Shown: one piece after another, positions 8,602 to 16,902 of the stretch
Position numbering within the stretch: position 1 is the first letter of the stretch
How the letters are laid out: every line of letters starts with the position of its first letter
DNA from: Syntrophomonas_B sp035447945
GTDB lineage: Bacteria; Bacillota; Syntrophomonadia; Syntrophomonadales; Syntrophomonadaceae
Direction of reading: 5' to 3'
Assembly: GCA_035447945.1 (NCBI GenBank)
Contig: DAOTHZ010000003.1
Location: 6,091-70,090 of the forward strand
DNA: 64,000 nt
Position numbers and translations under genes: made by a program
Notes under the pieces: generated by a model
Told to the model about the DNA's origin: nothing
The model's database searches: none
The model's input: only the letters and a program-made list of their open reading frames with translations

Positions 8602-9192
8602 ATGTACGAACAAATGGGGACAATCATTCTGGTGGCAATCGTACTTGGAGCCGACGCTTTTTCTCTCTCCATGGGCATGGGAATCAAAGGTGCCAGTCGT
8701 CGTTACGCAATTCGTTTTTCCCTTCTGGTAGGTCTGTTTCACGTTCTCATGCCCTTGCTGGGCTTGAGTCTGGGTCTGGCTGCCGGCAAAGTGCTGGGCG
8801 TATGGGCAGGGCGCATTGGAGCTGTTGTTTTGGTATATATCGGTCTGGAAATGATATGGAAGTCATATCGGGAATTGCAGCCACGGGTAATTACTTTGGC
8901 CAAAGCCAGGGCATCGTTGGATCGCAGTGAACAAGCAATGAGCGCTGATAAATGGCCAAGTTTGCTGATATTGACCGTCTCCGTGAGCATCGATGCCCTT
9001 ACCGTAGGTTTTAGTCTGGGAACGATCAAAGCCCCGATCCTGTTGACGGTAGTGATTATGGGGATGATAGCCGGGTCAATGACCCTGCTGGGGTTCAAAG
9101 GCGGCAAAATACTGAGCCGCTCTGTGGGCAGTTACTCCCAGGCGGCAGGGGGGCTGATCCTGCTGGCTCTGGCGGGGAAAATGGCCTTCTGA
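8602..9192 (+). CDS. mntP: Manganese efflux pump MntP
   Basis: A small membrane protein (196 residues from this start) with six predicted hydrophobic helices in two similar halves. Each half carries the acidic MntP signature: GADAFSLSMGMG near the start and SIDALTVGFSLG in the middle. These aspartates are needed for Mn(II) export. The ATG at 8602 is preferred because GAAGGAG lies ten bases before it. An in-frame ATG at 8584 overlaps the previous stop and precedes that ribosome-binding site. It lies in the prfA-to-glyA run. Confidence 0.88.
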   Translation: MYEQMGTIILVAIVLGADAFSLSMGMGIKGASRRYAIRFSLLVGLFHVLMPLLGLSLGLAAGKVLGVWAGRIGAVVLVYIGLEMIWKSYRELQPRVITLAKARASLDRSEQAMSADKWPSLLILTVSVSIDALTVGFSLGTIKAPILLTVVIMGMIAGSMTLLGFKGGKILSRSVGSYSQAAGGLILLALAGKMAF

Positions 9193-9242
9193 TTAGTTTT
9201 ACATAAAACAGATTCTTGTAGCGTTGGAAGGGAGGAAAACGC

Positions 9243-9701
9243 ATGCATATTCTGTTTGTATGCAGCGGCAATACTTGCCGCAGTCCCATGGCGCAGGCTC
9301 TCTTCACCGATCATGTAAAAAATACAGGTAAAAACAGGCAAGAGAGTCAACCGATCGCCAAGTCGGCGGGTCTTCGTGCCTTGGATGGTTCACCCGCCAG
9401 TCCCGCGGCTGTCATGGTGATGACGGAAATGGGCCTTAATATAAGCAACCACCGTTCCCGGAGGCTCAATACGGAACTGGTTGAATGGGCGGATGTGATT
9501 TTGACCATGCAAGAAAGTCATCGTCGTGAGGTTATGGAAAAATATAATGTGCCCGCCCAAAAGGTTTATACATTGGCAGCGTTCAGCCGGGATTCGGCAG
9601 GCGATATTCTTGACCCCTTCGGTTTTGAAATCGAAACCTACCGACAATGTGCCCGGCAAATAAATAGCATGATCAGAAATATTGTGAAATCATTCAGCTA
9701 A
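9243..9701 (+). CDS. ywlE: Low-molecular-weight phosphatase, probable protein-arginine phosphatase (YwlE type)
   Basis: 152 residues with the P-loop CSGNTCRSP close to the N-terminus and the catalytic aspartate segment ILDPFGF near the C-terminus. The threonine in CxGNTCR is the residue known to tune YwlE towards phosphoarginine; tyrosine-specific relatives usually carry Ile or Leu there. The window also encodes McsB at 47.2 kb, the arginine kinase whose mark YwlE removes, so a protein-arginine phosphatase is the best reading. A tyrosine phosphatase cannot be excluded from sequence. The position between mntP and rpiB matches the Bacillus ywlC-ywlE-rpiB-glyA order. Confidence 0.85.
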   Translation: MHILFVCSGNTCRSPMAQALFTDHVKNTGKNRQESQPIAKSAGLRALDGSPASPAAVMVMTEMGLNISNHRSRRLNTELVEWADVILTMQESHRREVMEKYNVPAQKVYTLAAFSRDSAGDILDPFGFEIETYRQCARQINSMIRNIVKSFS

Positions 9702-9764
9702 AATAATAAATATGTGTATAATAATTTCATTAGCATTAAAAAAGAAAGCAGGAGTGAATGACAA

Positions 9765-10220
9765 TTGGAGATCGCAATCGGCAGTGACCATGCCGGGGTA
9801 GAGAAAAAAGAAGAAATCATTGCATTGCTTAATAAATCAGGGTTTGAGACGATTGATTGCGGCTGTTTTACGACGGCTTCTGTTGATTATCCTGACATTG
9901 CAGAAGCAGTAGCGGCGCAAGTGCGGGAGAAAAATATACCGGGTATTGTGATTTGCGGAACGGGAATCGGTATATCGATTGCGGCCAATAAAATCCCCGG
10001 AATTCGAGCAGCGTTGTGTTCAGATACCTTTACGGCGGAAATGGCCCGAAAGCACAATGATGCCAATGTTCTTGCCATGGGGGCCAGAGTTCTGGAGATG
10101 CCGGTTATGGAAGCCATCGTCAATACTTTTTTGACGACTTCATTCGAAGGAGGCAGACATCAACGCAGAGTTGACAAGATAAATGCCATTGAAAATACGT
10201 ATTGTGAGAGGTGCAAATGA
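9765..10220 (+). CDS. rpiB: Ribose-5-phosphate isomerase B
   Basis: It interconverts ribose 5-phosphate and ribulose 5-phosphate in the pentose phosphate pathway. The 151-residue product begins EIAIGSDHAGVEKKEEI and carries CGTGIGISIAANK, the phosphate-binding and catalytic region of the RpiB/LacAB family. The TTG start at 9765 follows AGGAGTG. Its stop overlaps the start of glyA (ATGATG), so the two are probably coupled. Confidence 0.94.
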   Translation: MEIAIGSDHAGVEKKEEIIALLNKSGFETIDCGCFTTASVDYPDIAEAVAAQVREKNIPGIVICGTGIGISIAANKIPGIRAALCSDTFTAEMARKHNDANVLAMGARVLEMPVMEAIVNTFLTTSFEGGRHQRRVDKINAIENTYCERCK

Positions 10221-11476
10221 TGGACTATATTGAAAAATATGTTTTGCCGGCAGACCCGGAAGTTGCTGCGGCGGTTGCCGCTGAAGAACGCAGACAGGAT
10301 CGCAAGCTGGAACTGATTGCTTCGGAGAATTTTGTTTCCCGGGCAGTAATGGCGGCCCAAGGTTCGGTCATGACCAATAAATATGCCGAGGGGTATCCGG
10401 GGAAAAGATATTACGGCGGATGCGAATATGTTGATGTAGTTGAAGAGCTCGCCCGGGAACGGCTAAAAAAGATTTTTGGCTGTGACCACGTCAACGTACA
10501 GCCTCATGCAGGTGCTCAAGCCAATACAGCTGTTTATTTTGCCGCTCTCAGCCCCGGTGATAAAGTGCTCGGCATGAATCTTAACCACGGTGGACATTTG
10601 ACTCACGGCAGCAAGGTAAATATATCCGGCAAGTATTATCAATTTTATGAATACGGTGTTAATGCGGAAACAGAAATGATTGATTATGAAGCATTGCGTC
10701 TTGTTGCCCTGGAAACCCGTCCTAAAATGATTGTGGCTGGTGCCAGTGCGTATCCGCGCGTGATAGACTTTGCAAAATTCCGGGAAATCGCAGACGAAAT
10801 TGGGGCCCTTCTTTTTGTGGATATGGCCCACATCGCAGGCTTGGTCGCTGCCGGTCTGCATCCCAGTCCCGTACCTTATGCGGACTTTGTTACCACCACT
10901 ACCCACAAGACACTGCGGGGACCGCGCGGCGGTGTCATCCTCTGCAAAGAGGAATGGGCTAAAAAAATCGACAGTGCAGTTTTTCCCGGCATCCAGGGAG
11001 GCCCGTTGATGCACGTAATTGCGGCCAAGGCAGTCTGTTTTCAGGAAGCCTTGCAGCCGGCTTTTAAACAATACCAGCAGCAAATTGTGGACAATGCTCG
11101 AGTATTGGCGCAGGAATTAATTGCGCATGGCTTGCGGTTGGTTTCCGGCGGAACCGACAATCATCTTATGCTGGTAGACGTAAGACCGAAAAAACTGACC
11201 GGCAAGGAAGCTGAAACGATTCTTGAATCAATCAACATCACCGTTAATAAAAACGGCATTCCTTTTGATCCTGAAAAACCTACCATTACCAGCGGGATCA
11301 GAATCGGTACACCGGCTTTGACCAGTCGCGGCTTTTCAACCGAGGATATGCAGGCTGTCGCCCACGCAATCAGCCTGGCCCTGGATCACCCTGAGGATGA
11401 AGCCAAACTGGGTGAGGCGCGGGAAATCGTTCAGGTGCTTTGTGATAAATATCCGCTGTATGGAATATCATTATGA
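10217..11476 (+). CDS. glyA: Serine hydroxymethyltransferase
   Basis: A PLP enzyme that converts serine and tetrahydrofolate to glycine and methylene-tetrahydrofolate. About 419 residues, with the active-site motif TTTTHKTLRGPRGG containing the PLP lysine, ASENFVS near the N-terminus, and the conserved NKYAEGYPGKRYYGG. The start is one of two adjacent ATGs (10217 or 10220) after GAGAGGTG. It overlaps the rpiB stop and itself overlaps comEB. In this genome it is a source or sink of glycine for the reductase operon at 31-39 kb. Confidence 0.97.
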   Translation: MMDYIEKYVLPADPEVAAAVAAEERRQDRKLELIASENFVSRAVMAAQGSVMTNKYAEGYPGKRYYGGCEYVDVVEELARERLKKIFGCDHVNVQPHAGAQANTAVYFAALSPGDKVLGMNLNHGGHLTHGSKVNISGKYYQFYEYGVNAETEMIDYEALRLVALETRPKMIVAGASAYPRVIDFAKFREIADEIGALLFVDMAHIAGLVAAGLHPSPVPYADFVTTTTHKTLRGPRGGVILCKEEWAKKIDSAVFPGIQGGPLMHVIAAKAVCFQEALQPAFKQYQQQIVDNARVLAQELIAHGLRLVSGGTDNHLMLVDVRPKKLTGKEAETILESINITVNKNGIPFDPEKPTITSGIRIGTPALTSRGFSTEDMQAVAHAISLALDHPEDEAKLGEAREIVQVLCDKYPLYGISL

Positions 11477-11961
11477 GTAAACAATCAAGCATCCTTAGAA
11501 AGCGTCCTGACTGGGATCAATACTTTTTAGAACTGGCCGATCTGGTTGCCAGTCGCTCCACCTGTCTGCGTCGACAGGTAGGTGCTGTTTTGGTGAGGAA
11601 AGAAAGAATTATTTCCACCGGATACAATGGTGCCCCGCGCGGTCTGGGACACTGTCTGGAGTTGGGGTGTCTGCGGGAAGAGATGCAAATTCCTTCCGGG
11701 CAGCGCTATGAATTATGTCGCGGTGTTCATGCTGAACAGAATGCCATCATCAATGCTGCTTTTTATGGTGTATCCACACAAGACTCGGTGATTTACTGTA
11801 CCAATCAACCGTGTCTGATCTGTGCCCGCATGATCATCAACGCAGGGATCATTAAAGTTGTCCATCGCGGTAATTTTGATGACCAATTGGCTGTCCAGTT
11901 TTTGCAGGAGGCCGGCATTGAACTTGTTGAAATACCGCCAACCATTGAAAGGAAGTCATGA
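11473..11961 (+). CDS. comEB: dCMP deaminase (ComEB type)
   Basis: Deaminates dCMP to dUMP, the precursor for thymidylate; ThyX at 60.2 kb uses that product. 162 residues with the zinc site HAEQNAI and PCLICARMIINAGI, the cytidine/deoxycytidylate deaminase signature. It overlaps glyA by four bases (ATGA). In Bacillus the homologue lies in the competence locus and is named comEB; no competence genes are near it here. Confidence 0.9.
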   Translation: MSKQSSILRKRPDWDQYFLELADLVASRSTCLRRQVGAVLVRKERIISTGYNGAPRGLGHCLELGCLREEMQIPSGQRYELCRGVHAEQNAIINAAFYGVSTQDSVIYCTNQPCLICARMIINAGIIKVVHRGNFDDQLAVQFLQEAGIELVEIPPTIERKS

Positions 11962-11962
11962 A

Positions 11963-12274
11963 ATGGATACCAAAACATTGTCCTTGCCCAGATTGAATGG
12001 CTTAAGTCCGACCCTGGAATCCACCGCCCTCAAATTAATGGAGGAAGCCGGGGAATTGGCTCAATGCATTGGCAAATTTCGAGGCCTGAGCGGGGAAACA
12101 GTACATATGGAAGAAAGTCATGTCATCGAAGAAATCGCCCGGGAACTGCTGGATGTTGCTCAAACTGCAATAACCATGATGTTTGTGCTGGAAGACCATT
12201 ATCAAATCGATATCGAACAGATGTTGCAAAATCATGTGGAAAAACTTGACCGCAAAGGTTATCTGTCCCTCTAA
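11963..12274 (+). CDS. MazG-like nucleotide pyrophosphohydrolase
   Basis: A 103-residue all-helical protein. The Mg-binding pattern of the MazG fold is visible: MEEAGEL (about 28-34) and EIARELLDV (about 56-64), that is, ExxE followed by ExxD. Such enzymes hydrolyse (d)NTPs to monophosphates and may clean the nucleotide pool. The ATG at 11963 starts two bases after the comEB stop; the frame stays open upstream inside comEB, but that part is out-of-frame read-through. The substrate is unknown. It is the last gene of the run that began at prfA. Confidence 0.8.
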   Translation: MDTKTLSLPRLNGLSPTLESTALKLMEEAGELAQCIGKFRGLSGETVHMEESHVIEEIARELLDVAQTAITMMFVLEDHYQIDIEQMLQNHVEKLDRKGYLSL

Positions 12275-12379
12275 TAAAAGCCGGCAAATTATCCGCAAAA
12301 ATATAAAAATATAATGATCATAGAGGAAAATTAAAATTTATAGCGAATATCATAAATGCGAGATAAATTTCGTTTTAAA

Positions 12380-12409
12380 AAAGCTGCCTGTTTGTTATCG
12401 GGCAGCTTT
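12380..12409. terminator. Bidirectional hairpin between the MazG-like gene and the atp operon
   Basis: AAAGCTGCCTG and its complement CGGGCAGCTTT (one G-T pair) form an 11-bp stem flanked by A-rich sequence on the left and TTT on the right. The surrounding 323 bases (12275-12597) hold no credible gene. Part of this stretch must contain the atp promoter, but I see no clean -35/-10 pair. Confidence 0.65.
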
Positions 12410-12597
12410 CGTCGAGATGTGAATTCTGGTACGAACAGGGTGAAATCTGTAATCGCAATAGAGGATGTTCCCTTCCTGAATCAAAAAAGACCATACAAAA
12501 GCTCGAAATTAAAAAAATATCTGCCCAAAAAGGATTTTGGATTAATTCGTAGAATACAGTATGTGTTGAAAATGGTAAAAAGAACAAGGTGGTGCAG

Positions 12598-12849
12598 ATG
12601 GCAGACAAAAAGCAAAATTGGCCGAGGGCACTTGCAGATGCCATGAATTTAGCCACATCTGTGGCGGCAGCGATAGCGGTCGGCTATTTTGGCGGCAAAT
12701 GGCTGGATGGCAAGTTTGATACGGGTCCTTGGCTGTCAATCGGAGGTTTGCTTTTTGGAATGCTAACAGCCGGCAAAATGATGTGGGAGAGATTGATGAT
12801 CGAATCCCGCCAAAAACCTTCACCGGGATCCGCAGAGGATCAGGATTGA
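12598..12849 (+). CDS. atpZ: AtpZ/AtpI-family ATP synthase accessory protein
   Basis: An 83-residue membrane protein with two hydrophobic helices (about 15-35 and 45-65) separated by a GGKWLDGKFDTGP turn, the signature of the AtpZ/AtpI family. These proteins sit at the head of F-type ATPase operons and are thought to help Mg handling or assembly of the c-ring. The ATG at 12598 has AAGGTGG just upstream. A separate, longer AtpI-type subunit is not seen before atpB. Confidence 0.78.
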   Translation: MADKKQNWPRALADAMNLATSVAAAIAVGYFGGKWLDGKFDTGPWLSIGGLLFGMLTAGKMMWERLMIESRQKPSPGSAEDQD

Positions 12850-12952
12850 ATATTTTCTGAGGAAACACAATCAAGGTTTGAAGTTTTGGGTCAGGTCCGG
12901 CAAAAGACCGACAAAACCACAAATAATATATTAATAGGAAGGGGGGAGAAAG

Positions 12953-13636
12953 ATGATATTTGGTATGTGGGATGGTGTCTATTTTCACATAGGTCCTATT
13001 CCAGTAGACCATCTGGTTGTTACACAGTGGGGTATCGTTGCCGTAATTGGTTTACTAGCCTTTTTTGCCACGAAAAACATGCAAGTTTGTCCCAAGGGTC
13101 TGCAGAATGCCTTTGAATGGATCGTTGTATGGACCACCGATTTTTTCACTCAACTCATGGATAAGGAACATATTGCAAAGAAGTATGCTCCCCTTCTGTC
13201 AACATTCTTTTTGTTTATCCTTTTCAGCAATTACAGTGGTCTGATTCCAGGAGCTGCCCATATTCAAGGATTTCAACCGCCGACTAGTAACTGGAACGTT
13301 ACCGTCACACTCGCTTTGATTACTGTATTTGCAGTCCAAAGCGCAGGTTTTGCCGAACATGGATTCCATTATCTGGGACACTTTGTAAGTCCCAACCCGC
13401 TGATGTTGCCGCTGAATCTACTGGAAGAAATAACTCACCCGCTATCCCTTACCGTTCGTCTATTTGGCAATATTTTTGGTGAGGAAATGATTATTGCTTA
13501 TATGATGTTCATGGTTCCATTCTTGATTCCATCAGCCCTGATGGCGCTGAGTGTTCTGCTGGGCGCAATCCAGGCAATCGTTTTCACTATCCTATCGGCG
13601 AGCTATATAGCCGCAGCTACGGGAGAGGGTCATTAA
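12953..13636 (+). CDS. atpB: ATP synthase F0 subunit a
   Basis: The stator half-channel subunit that guides ions to the c-ring. 227 residues with several transmembrane helices and the essential arginine in the helix SLTVRLFGNIFGEEM; the nearby ITHPLSL is also typical. Both key regions are intact. A strong GGAAGGGGGGAGAAAG ribosome-binding region precedes the ATG at 12953. Confidence 0.95.
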   Translation: MIFGMWDGVYFHIGPIPVDHLVVTQWGIVAVIGLLAFFATKNMQVCPKGLQNAFEWIVVWTTDFFTQLMDKEHIAKKYAPLLSTFFLFILFSNYSGLIPGAAHIQGFQPPTSNWNVTVTLALITVFAVQSAGFAEHGFHYLGHFVSPNPLMLPLNLLEEITHPLSLTVRLFGNIFGEEMIIAYMMFMVPFLIPSALMALSVLLGAIQAIVFTILSASYIAAATGEGH

Positions 13637-13696
13637 AATTAACATAAACTAGGGCAATGTTTATAAAGCATTGGCATGATGAAAGGAGGGGAAAGA

Positions 13697-13915
13697 ATGG
13701 GTATCGCATTAGGAGCTGGTTTAGCCGTATCTATTGCCGGTCTGGGTGGCGGCGTTGGAATGGGTGTTGCTGGTGGAAAGGCTATTGAGGCCATCGCCAG
13801 ACAGCCCGAAGTTGGAGGGGACGTAAGAACCCTTATGTTTATTACCTTTGCTTTTATTGAAACTCTGACCATTTATGGTCTGCTGATCGCATTTATGCTG
13901 GTTGGCAAAATGTAA
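13697..13915 (+). CDS. atpE: ATP synthase F0 subunit c
   Basis: The 72-residue hairpin protein forms the rotating c-ring. Helix 1 is glycine-rich (GLGGGVGMGVAGGKA), the polar loop is ARQPE, and helix 2 carries the ion-binding glutamate in FIETLTIYGLL. At the place where Na+-type rings carry glutamine in helix 1, this protein has methionine, and ETL replaces EST, so proton coupling is more likely. The ATG at 13697 follows AAAGGAGGGGAAAGA; the frame opens at 13676, but that would put the ribosome-binding site inside the gene. Confidence 0.94.
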   Translation: MGIALGAGLAVSIAGLGGGVGMGVAGGKAIEAIARQPEVGGDVRTLMFITFAFIETLTIYGLLIAFMLVGKM

Positions 13916-13947
13916 GCATTAAAGGTATATCGTTAACCTACCAAGAG

Positions 13948-13996
13948 GGGCGATAGAGCAAGGCAATGTTATAGAACAAGCAAGGCTCTATCGCCC
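13948..13996 (+). other. Intercistronic hairpin between atpE and atpF
   Basis: GGGCGATAGAGC at 13948-13959 pairs perfectly with GCTCTATCGCCC at 13985-13996 (12 bp, 25-base loop). No T-run follows and the operon continues, so it is unlikely to terminate fully. The subunit c gene needs far more product than its neighbours, so an mRNA-stabilising or processing role is a reasonable inference. Confidence 0.6.
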
Positions 13997-14034
13997 ATAA
14001 TACTATTAGCTCTGAGAATGGAGGTAGCACATCC

Positions 14035-14655
14035 GTGAAAAGGAACAAAAGGGAATATTTATTTGGCCTCCTTTTAGCCTTTGTTATGGTATTGGGATAT
14101 GCCACCCTCTGCATGGCTTCAGGTGATGCTTCAGTTCCTGTTGCAGCACCGGAAGGAAAGCCCCCTGTATTTGGCAACTTGTATGTTATCGGCTGGTCAG
14201 CGGTCAACTTCTTTGTATTGCTGGCGCTGCTCTACAAGTTTGGGTTCAATCCGGTTAATGCAATGCTGGAACAGCGGGCCAACACCATTGAGAGTGCAAT
14301 CAAACATGCAGAAGAAATAAGGGTTGAAGTAGATCAATTGAGAAAAGAAGCGCAGGCCAATCTGGCTGAATCCCGCAAAGAGGCGCAAGAGATTGTTGCC
14401 AGAGCGACCAAAGCTGCAGATGATGCCAAAACTGAAATTGCAGCCCAAGCCAAAGAAGAGGCCGCGGCAATGAAAACCAAAGCGCAGGCGGAAATCGCTT
14501 CAGCGACGGAAGCCGCCAAAGCTGAACTTCGCAATACGGCAGCGACCCTTGCCATGATGGCCGCCGAAAAAGTCTTAGGCAGAGCCATTACGGAAGAAGA
14601 CCACAAAAAAATGGTCAAAGAATTTGTAGATGAAGCGGGCGATTTCCTATGCTAA
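14035..14655 (+). CDS. atpF: ATP synthase F0 subunit b
   Basis: The peripheral stalk subunit, 206 residues. It has an N-terminal hydrophobic leader (about 8-30) that looks like a signal peptide, then a second membrane helix (about 50-70, with WSAVNFFVLLALLYKF) followed by a long alanine- and charge-rich coiled coil to the end. Many b subunits have only one N-terminal helix; an extra cleavable leader occurs in some Clostridia. GTG start behind GGAGGT. It overlaps atpH by seven bases. Confidence 0.9.
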   Translation: MKRNKREYLFGLLLAFVMVLGYATLCMASGDASVPVAAPEGKPPVFGNLYVIGWSAVNFFVLLALLYKFGFNPVNAMLEQRANTIESAIKHAEEIRVEVDQLRKEAQANLAESRKEAQEIVARATKAADDAKTEIAAQAKEEAAAMKTKAQAEIASATEAAKAELRNTAATLAMMAAEKVLGRAITEEDHKKMVKEFVDEAGDFLC

Positions 14656-15197
14656 ACAAGAGCGTCGCTAGGCGCTATGCTGAAGCGTTTTTTGGCATTG
14701 CCCGTGAAGCCGATAAGATTGATGCATATCAGGCGGAATTGGAAAAGGTCATCAGCACTATCGCTGAGGTTGACGGCATGAAAGAATACCTGGACCATCT
14801 CCTGGTACCCGCCAGAGAAAAGAAGGATCTGGTCCAAAAGGTTTTTGGTACGCAGCTTTCACCGATGACCATGAATTTCTTGTTCATGATTATTGACAAA
14901 AGACGCGAAAGCTATCTTGAATTCATCTATCGTGAATATGTAGAAATGGCTGATGAATCCCGTAATATCAAGAAAGCTGAACTATTTGCCGCCCGTGAGG
15001 TGCCCCAGCAGGAATTGGATGCACTGGAGGAGAGACTCTCCGCTTCTACCGGCAAAAAAGTGATGTTGAAGCTGACGGTTGATCCGACGCTTCTAGGTGG
15101 AGCAAAGATACGCATGGGTGACCAGATCGTGGATGGCACGGCAGTTAAAAAACTGCAGATGTTGACAGAGAAACTAAAGAAAGCAAAGATAAGTTAA
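14649..15197 (+). CDS. atpH: ATP synthase F1 subunit delta
   Basis: Links the peripheral stalk to the top of the F1 head. 182 residues, starting LNKSVARRYAEAFF, and with the C-terminal GGAKIRMGDQIVDGT motif typical of the delta/OSCP family. Overlap with atpF suggests coupled translation. Confidence 0.93.
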   Translation: MLNKSVARRYAEAFFGIAREADKIDAYQAELEKVISTIAEVDGMKEYLDHLLVPAREKKDLVQKVFGTQLSPMTMNFLFMIIDKRRESYLEFIYREYVEMADESRNIKKAELFAAREVPQQELDALEERLSASTGKKVMLKLTVDPTLLGGAKIRMGDQIVDGTAVKKLQMLTEKLKKAKIS

Positions 15198-15239
15198 TTC
15201 GATAGGGGTGAGCACGTAAATGAGTATTAGACCTGAAGA
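15185..15239 (+). repeat. First copy of a 55-base exact direct repeat flanking the assembly gap
   Basis: These 55 bases (end of atpH, intergenic region, first codons of atpA) are identical to 15340-15394. The copy includes the atpA ribosome-binding site and start codon, and the copied atpA reading frame runs straight into the N run. I interpret it as a contig end that overlaps the next contig, not as a real duplication. Confidence 0.9.
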
Positions 15240-15339
15240 NNNNNNNNNNNNNNNNNNNNNNNNNNNNNNNNNNNNNNNNNNNNNNNNNNNNNNNNNNNNN
15301 NNNNNNNNNNNNNNNNNNNNNNNNNNNNNNNNNNNNNNN
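15240..15339. other. Assembly gap of 100 N
   Basis: Exactly 100 N, the conventional placeholder for unknown gap size. Both flanks carry the same 55 bases, so the true gap is probably negative: the two contigs overlap, and removing the N run and one repeat copy would give a normal atpH-atpA junction. Confidence 0.97.
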
Positions 15340-15394
15340 AAAGATAAGTTAATTCGATAGGGGTGAGCACGTAAATGAGTATTAGACCTGAAGA
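15340..15394 (+). repeat. Second copy of the 55-base direct repeat, carrying the real atpA start
   Basis: Identical to 15185-15239. Here the reading frame continues into full-length atpA, so this copy holds the functional ribosome-binding site (AGGGGTGAG) and ATG. Confidence 0.9.
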
Positions 15395-16889
15395 GATTAG
15401 CGCCATCCTGAAAGAGCAGATAGAGCGCTACCAATCCGAGGTCGAAGTCAGCAATGTCGGCTCAGTCATCTATGTGGGTGACGGTATTGCTCGAGTCTAC
15501 GGATTACAGGGAGCTATGGCTGGCGAATTGTTGGAATTCACAGGCGGAACCTTCGGAATGGTTCTGAACCTGGAAGAAGATAATGTTGGTGCGGTTCTTT
15601 TGGGACCTTATTATCATATTAAAGAAGGCGACATCGTAAAAGCCACTGGAAGAATCATGGAAGTTCCGACGGGCAATGCCATGCTGGGCAGGGTTGTTAA
15701 TGCATTGGGACAACCTATCGACGGCAAAGGACCTATCAATACAGACAAGTTCCGGCCTGTTGAGCGTGTTGCACCGGGTGTTGTTACCCGTGCGCCAGTT
15801 AACGTACCTATGCAAACCGGCTTGAAAGCAATTGACTCCATGGTCCCGATCGGCAGAGGCCAGCGTGAGTTAATCATCGGTGACCGCCAAGTTGGCAAGA
15901 CTGCCATTGCGATTGATGCCATCATCAACCAGAGAACCAAAAAAGATATGATTTGTATTTATGTAGGGATTGGCCAGAAACAATCCACGATTGCCGGTAT
16001 AGCAAGTAAACTTGAAGAAATGGGTGCCATGGACTATACCATCATCGTCGCGGCAACGGCTTCCGAACCTGCTCCGCTGCTTTACATTGCCCCCTACGCT
16101 GGGGTTGCCATGGCAGAAGAGTTTATGGAAAGCGAAAAAGCCGATGTTTTGATTATTTACGATGATCTGTCCAAGCATGCAGTTGCGTATCGTGAAATGT
16201 CACTGTTGCTCAGACGTCCGCCCGGACGTGAAGCCTATCCCGGAGACGTTTTCTATCTCCATTCCCGTTTGCTGGAAAGAGCCTGCAAACTTAATGAAAA
16301 CTATGGTGGCGGTTCAATTACGGCTCTGCCGATTATTGAAACCCAGGCCGGTGACGTATCCGCGTATATTCCGACCAATGTTATTTCCATTACTGACGGC
16401 CAGATCTATCTGGAAACCGACCTTTTCTACGCTGGTCAACGTCCAGCCATCAACGCCGGTCTATCCGTCAGCCGCGTAGGTGGTAGCGCCCAGACCAAGG
16501 CGATGAAATCAGTTGCCGGGCAGTTACGTTTGGATTTGGCGCAGTTCCGTGAACTGGCTGCCTTTGCCCAGTTCGGTTCCGACCTGGATAAAGCGACGCT
16601 GGCCAGACTGACTCGTGGTGAAAGAGTAACCGAAGTTCTGAAACAAGGCCAATATGTACCAATGGCCACAGAAGAACAGGTAATTATGATTTTTGCGGGG
16701 GTCAACGGTTATCTCGATGATATGCCCAAGAACAAGGTTCAGGAGTTTGAAACGGACTTCCTCAAATTCATGCGCAGTACTTATGCTGATGTTCTGGCTA
16801 CGATACGTGACGCCGGTAAACTTGATGATGCAACGCAAGACAAATTGGTAAAAGGCATACAAGAATTCAAGTCTACCTTCGCAGTTTAG
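15375..16889 (+). CDS. atpA: ATP synthase F1 subunit alpha
   Basis: Non-catalytic nucleotide-binding subunit of the F1 head. 504 residues, with Walker A GDRQVGKTA, and PAINAGLSVSRVGGSAQ near the middle of the C-terminal half, both standard for alpha. Length is normal and the protein starts at the family N-terminus (SIRPEEISAILKEQI), so nothing is lost at the upstream gap. Confidence 0.97.
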   Translation: MSIRPEEISAILKEQIERYQSEVEVSNVGSVIYVGDGIARVYGLQGAMAGELLEFTGGTFGMVLNLEEDNVGAVLLGPYYHIKEGDIVKATGRIMEVPTGNAMLGRVVNALGQPIDGKGPINTDKFRPVERVAPGVVTRAPVNVPMQTGLKAIDSMVPIGRGQRELIIGDRQVGKTAIAIDAIINQRTKKDMICIYVGIGQKQSTIAGIASKLEEMGAMDYTIIVAATASEPAPLLYIAPYAGVAMAEEFMESEKADVLIIYDDLSKHAVAYREMSLLLRRPPGREAYPGDVFYLHSRLLERACKLNENYGGGSITALPIIETQAGDVSAYIPTNVISITDGQIYLETDLFYAGQRPAINAGLSVSRVGGSAQTKAMKSVAGQLRLDLAQFRELAAFAQFGSDLDKATLARLTRGERVTEVLKQGQYVPMATEEQVIMIFAGVNGYLDDMPKNKVQEFETDFLKFMRSTYADVLATIRDAGKLDDATQDKLVKGIQEFKSTFAV

Positions 16890-16902
16890 GTGGTGAGTGT
16901 AA

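Noticed and set aside
13697..13915. Na+-coupled ATP synthase
   Set aside because: Subunit c lacks the helix-1 glutamine and the E-S-T ligand set used for Na+; Met and E-T-L are present, which fits proton coupling better.
15185..15394. Tandem duplication of the atpA start
   Set aside because: Exact 55-base identity around a 100-N spacer is the mark of unmerged contig overlap rather than biology.
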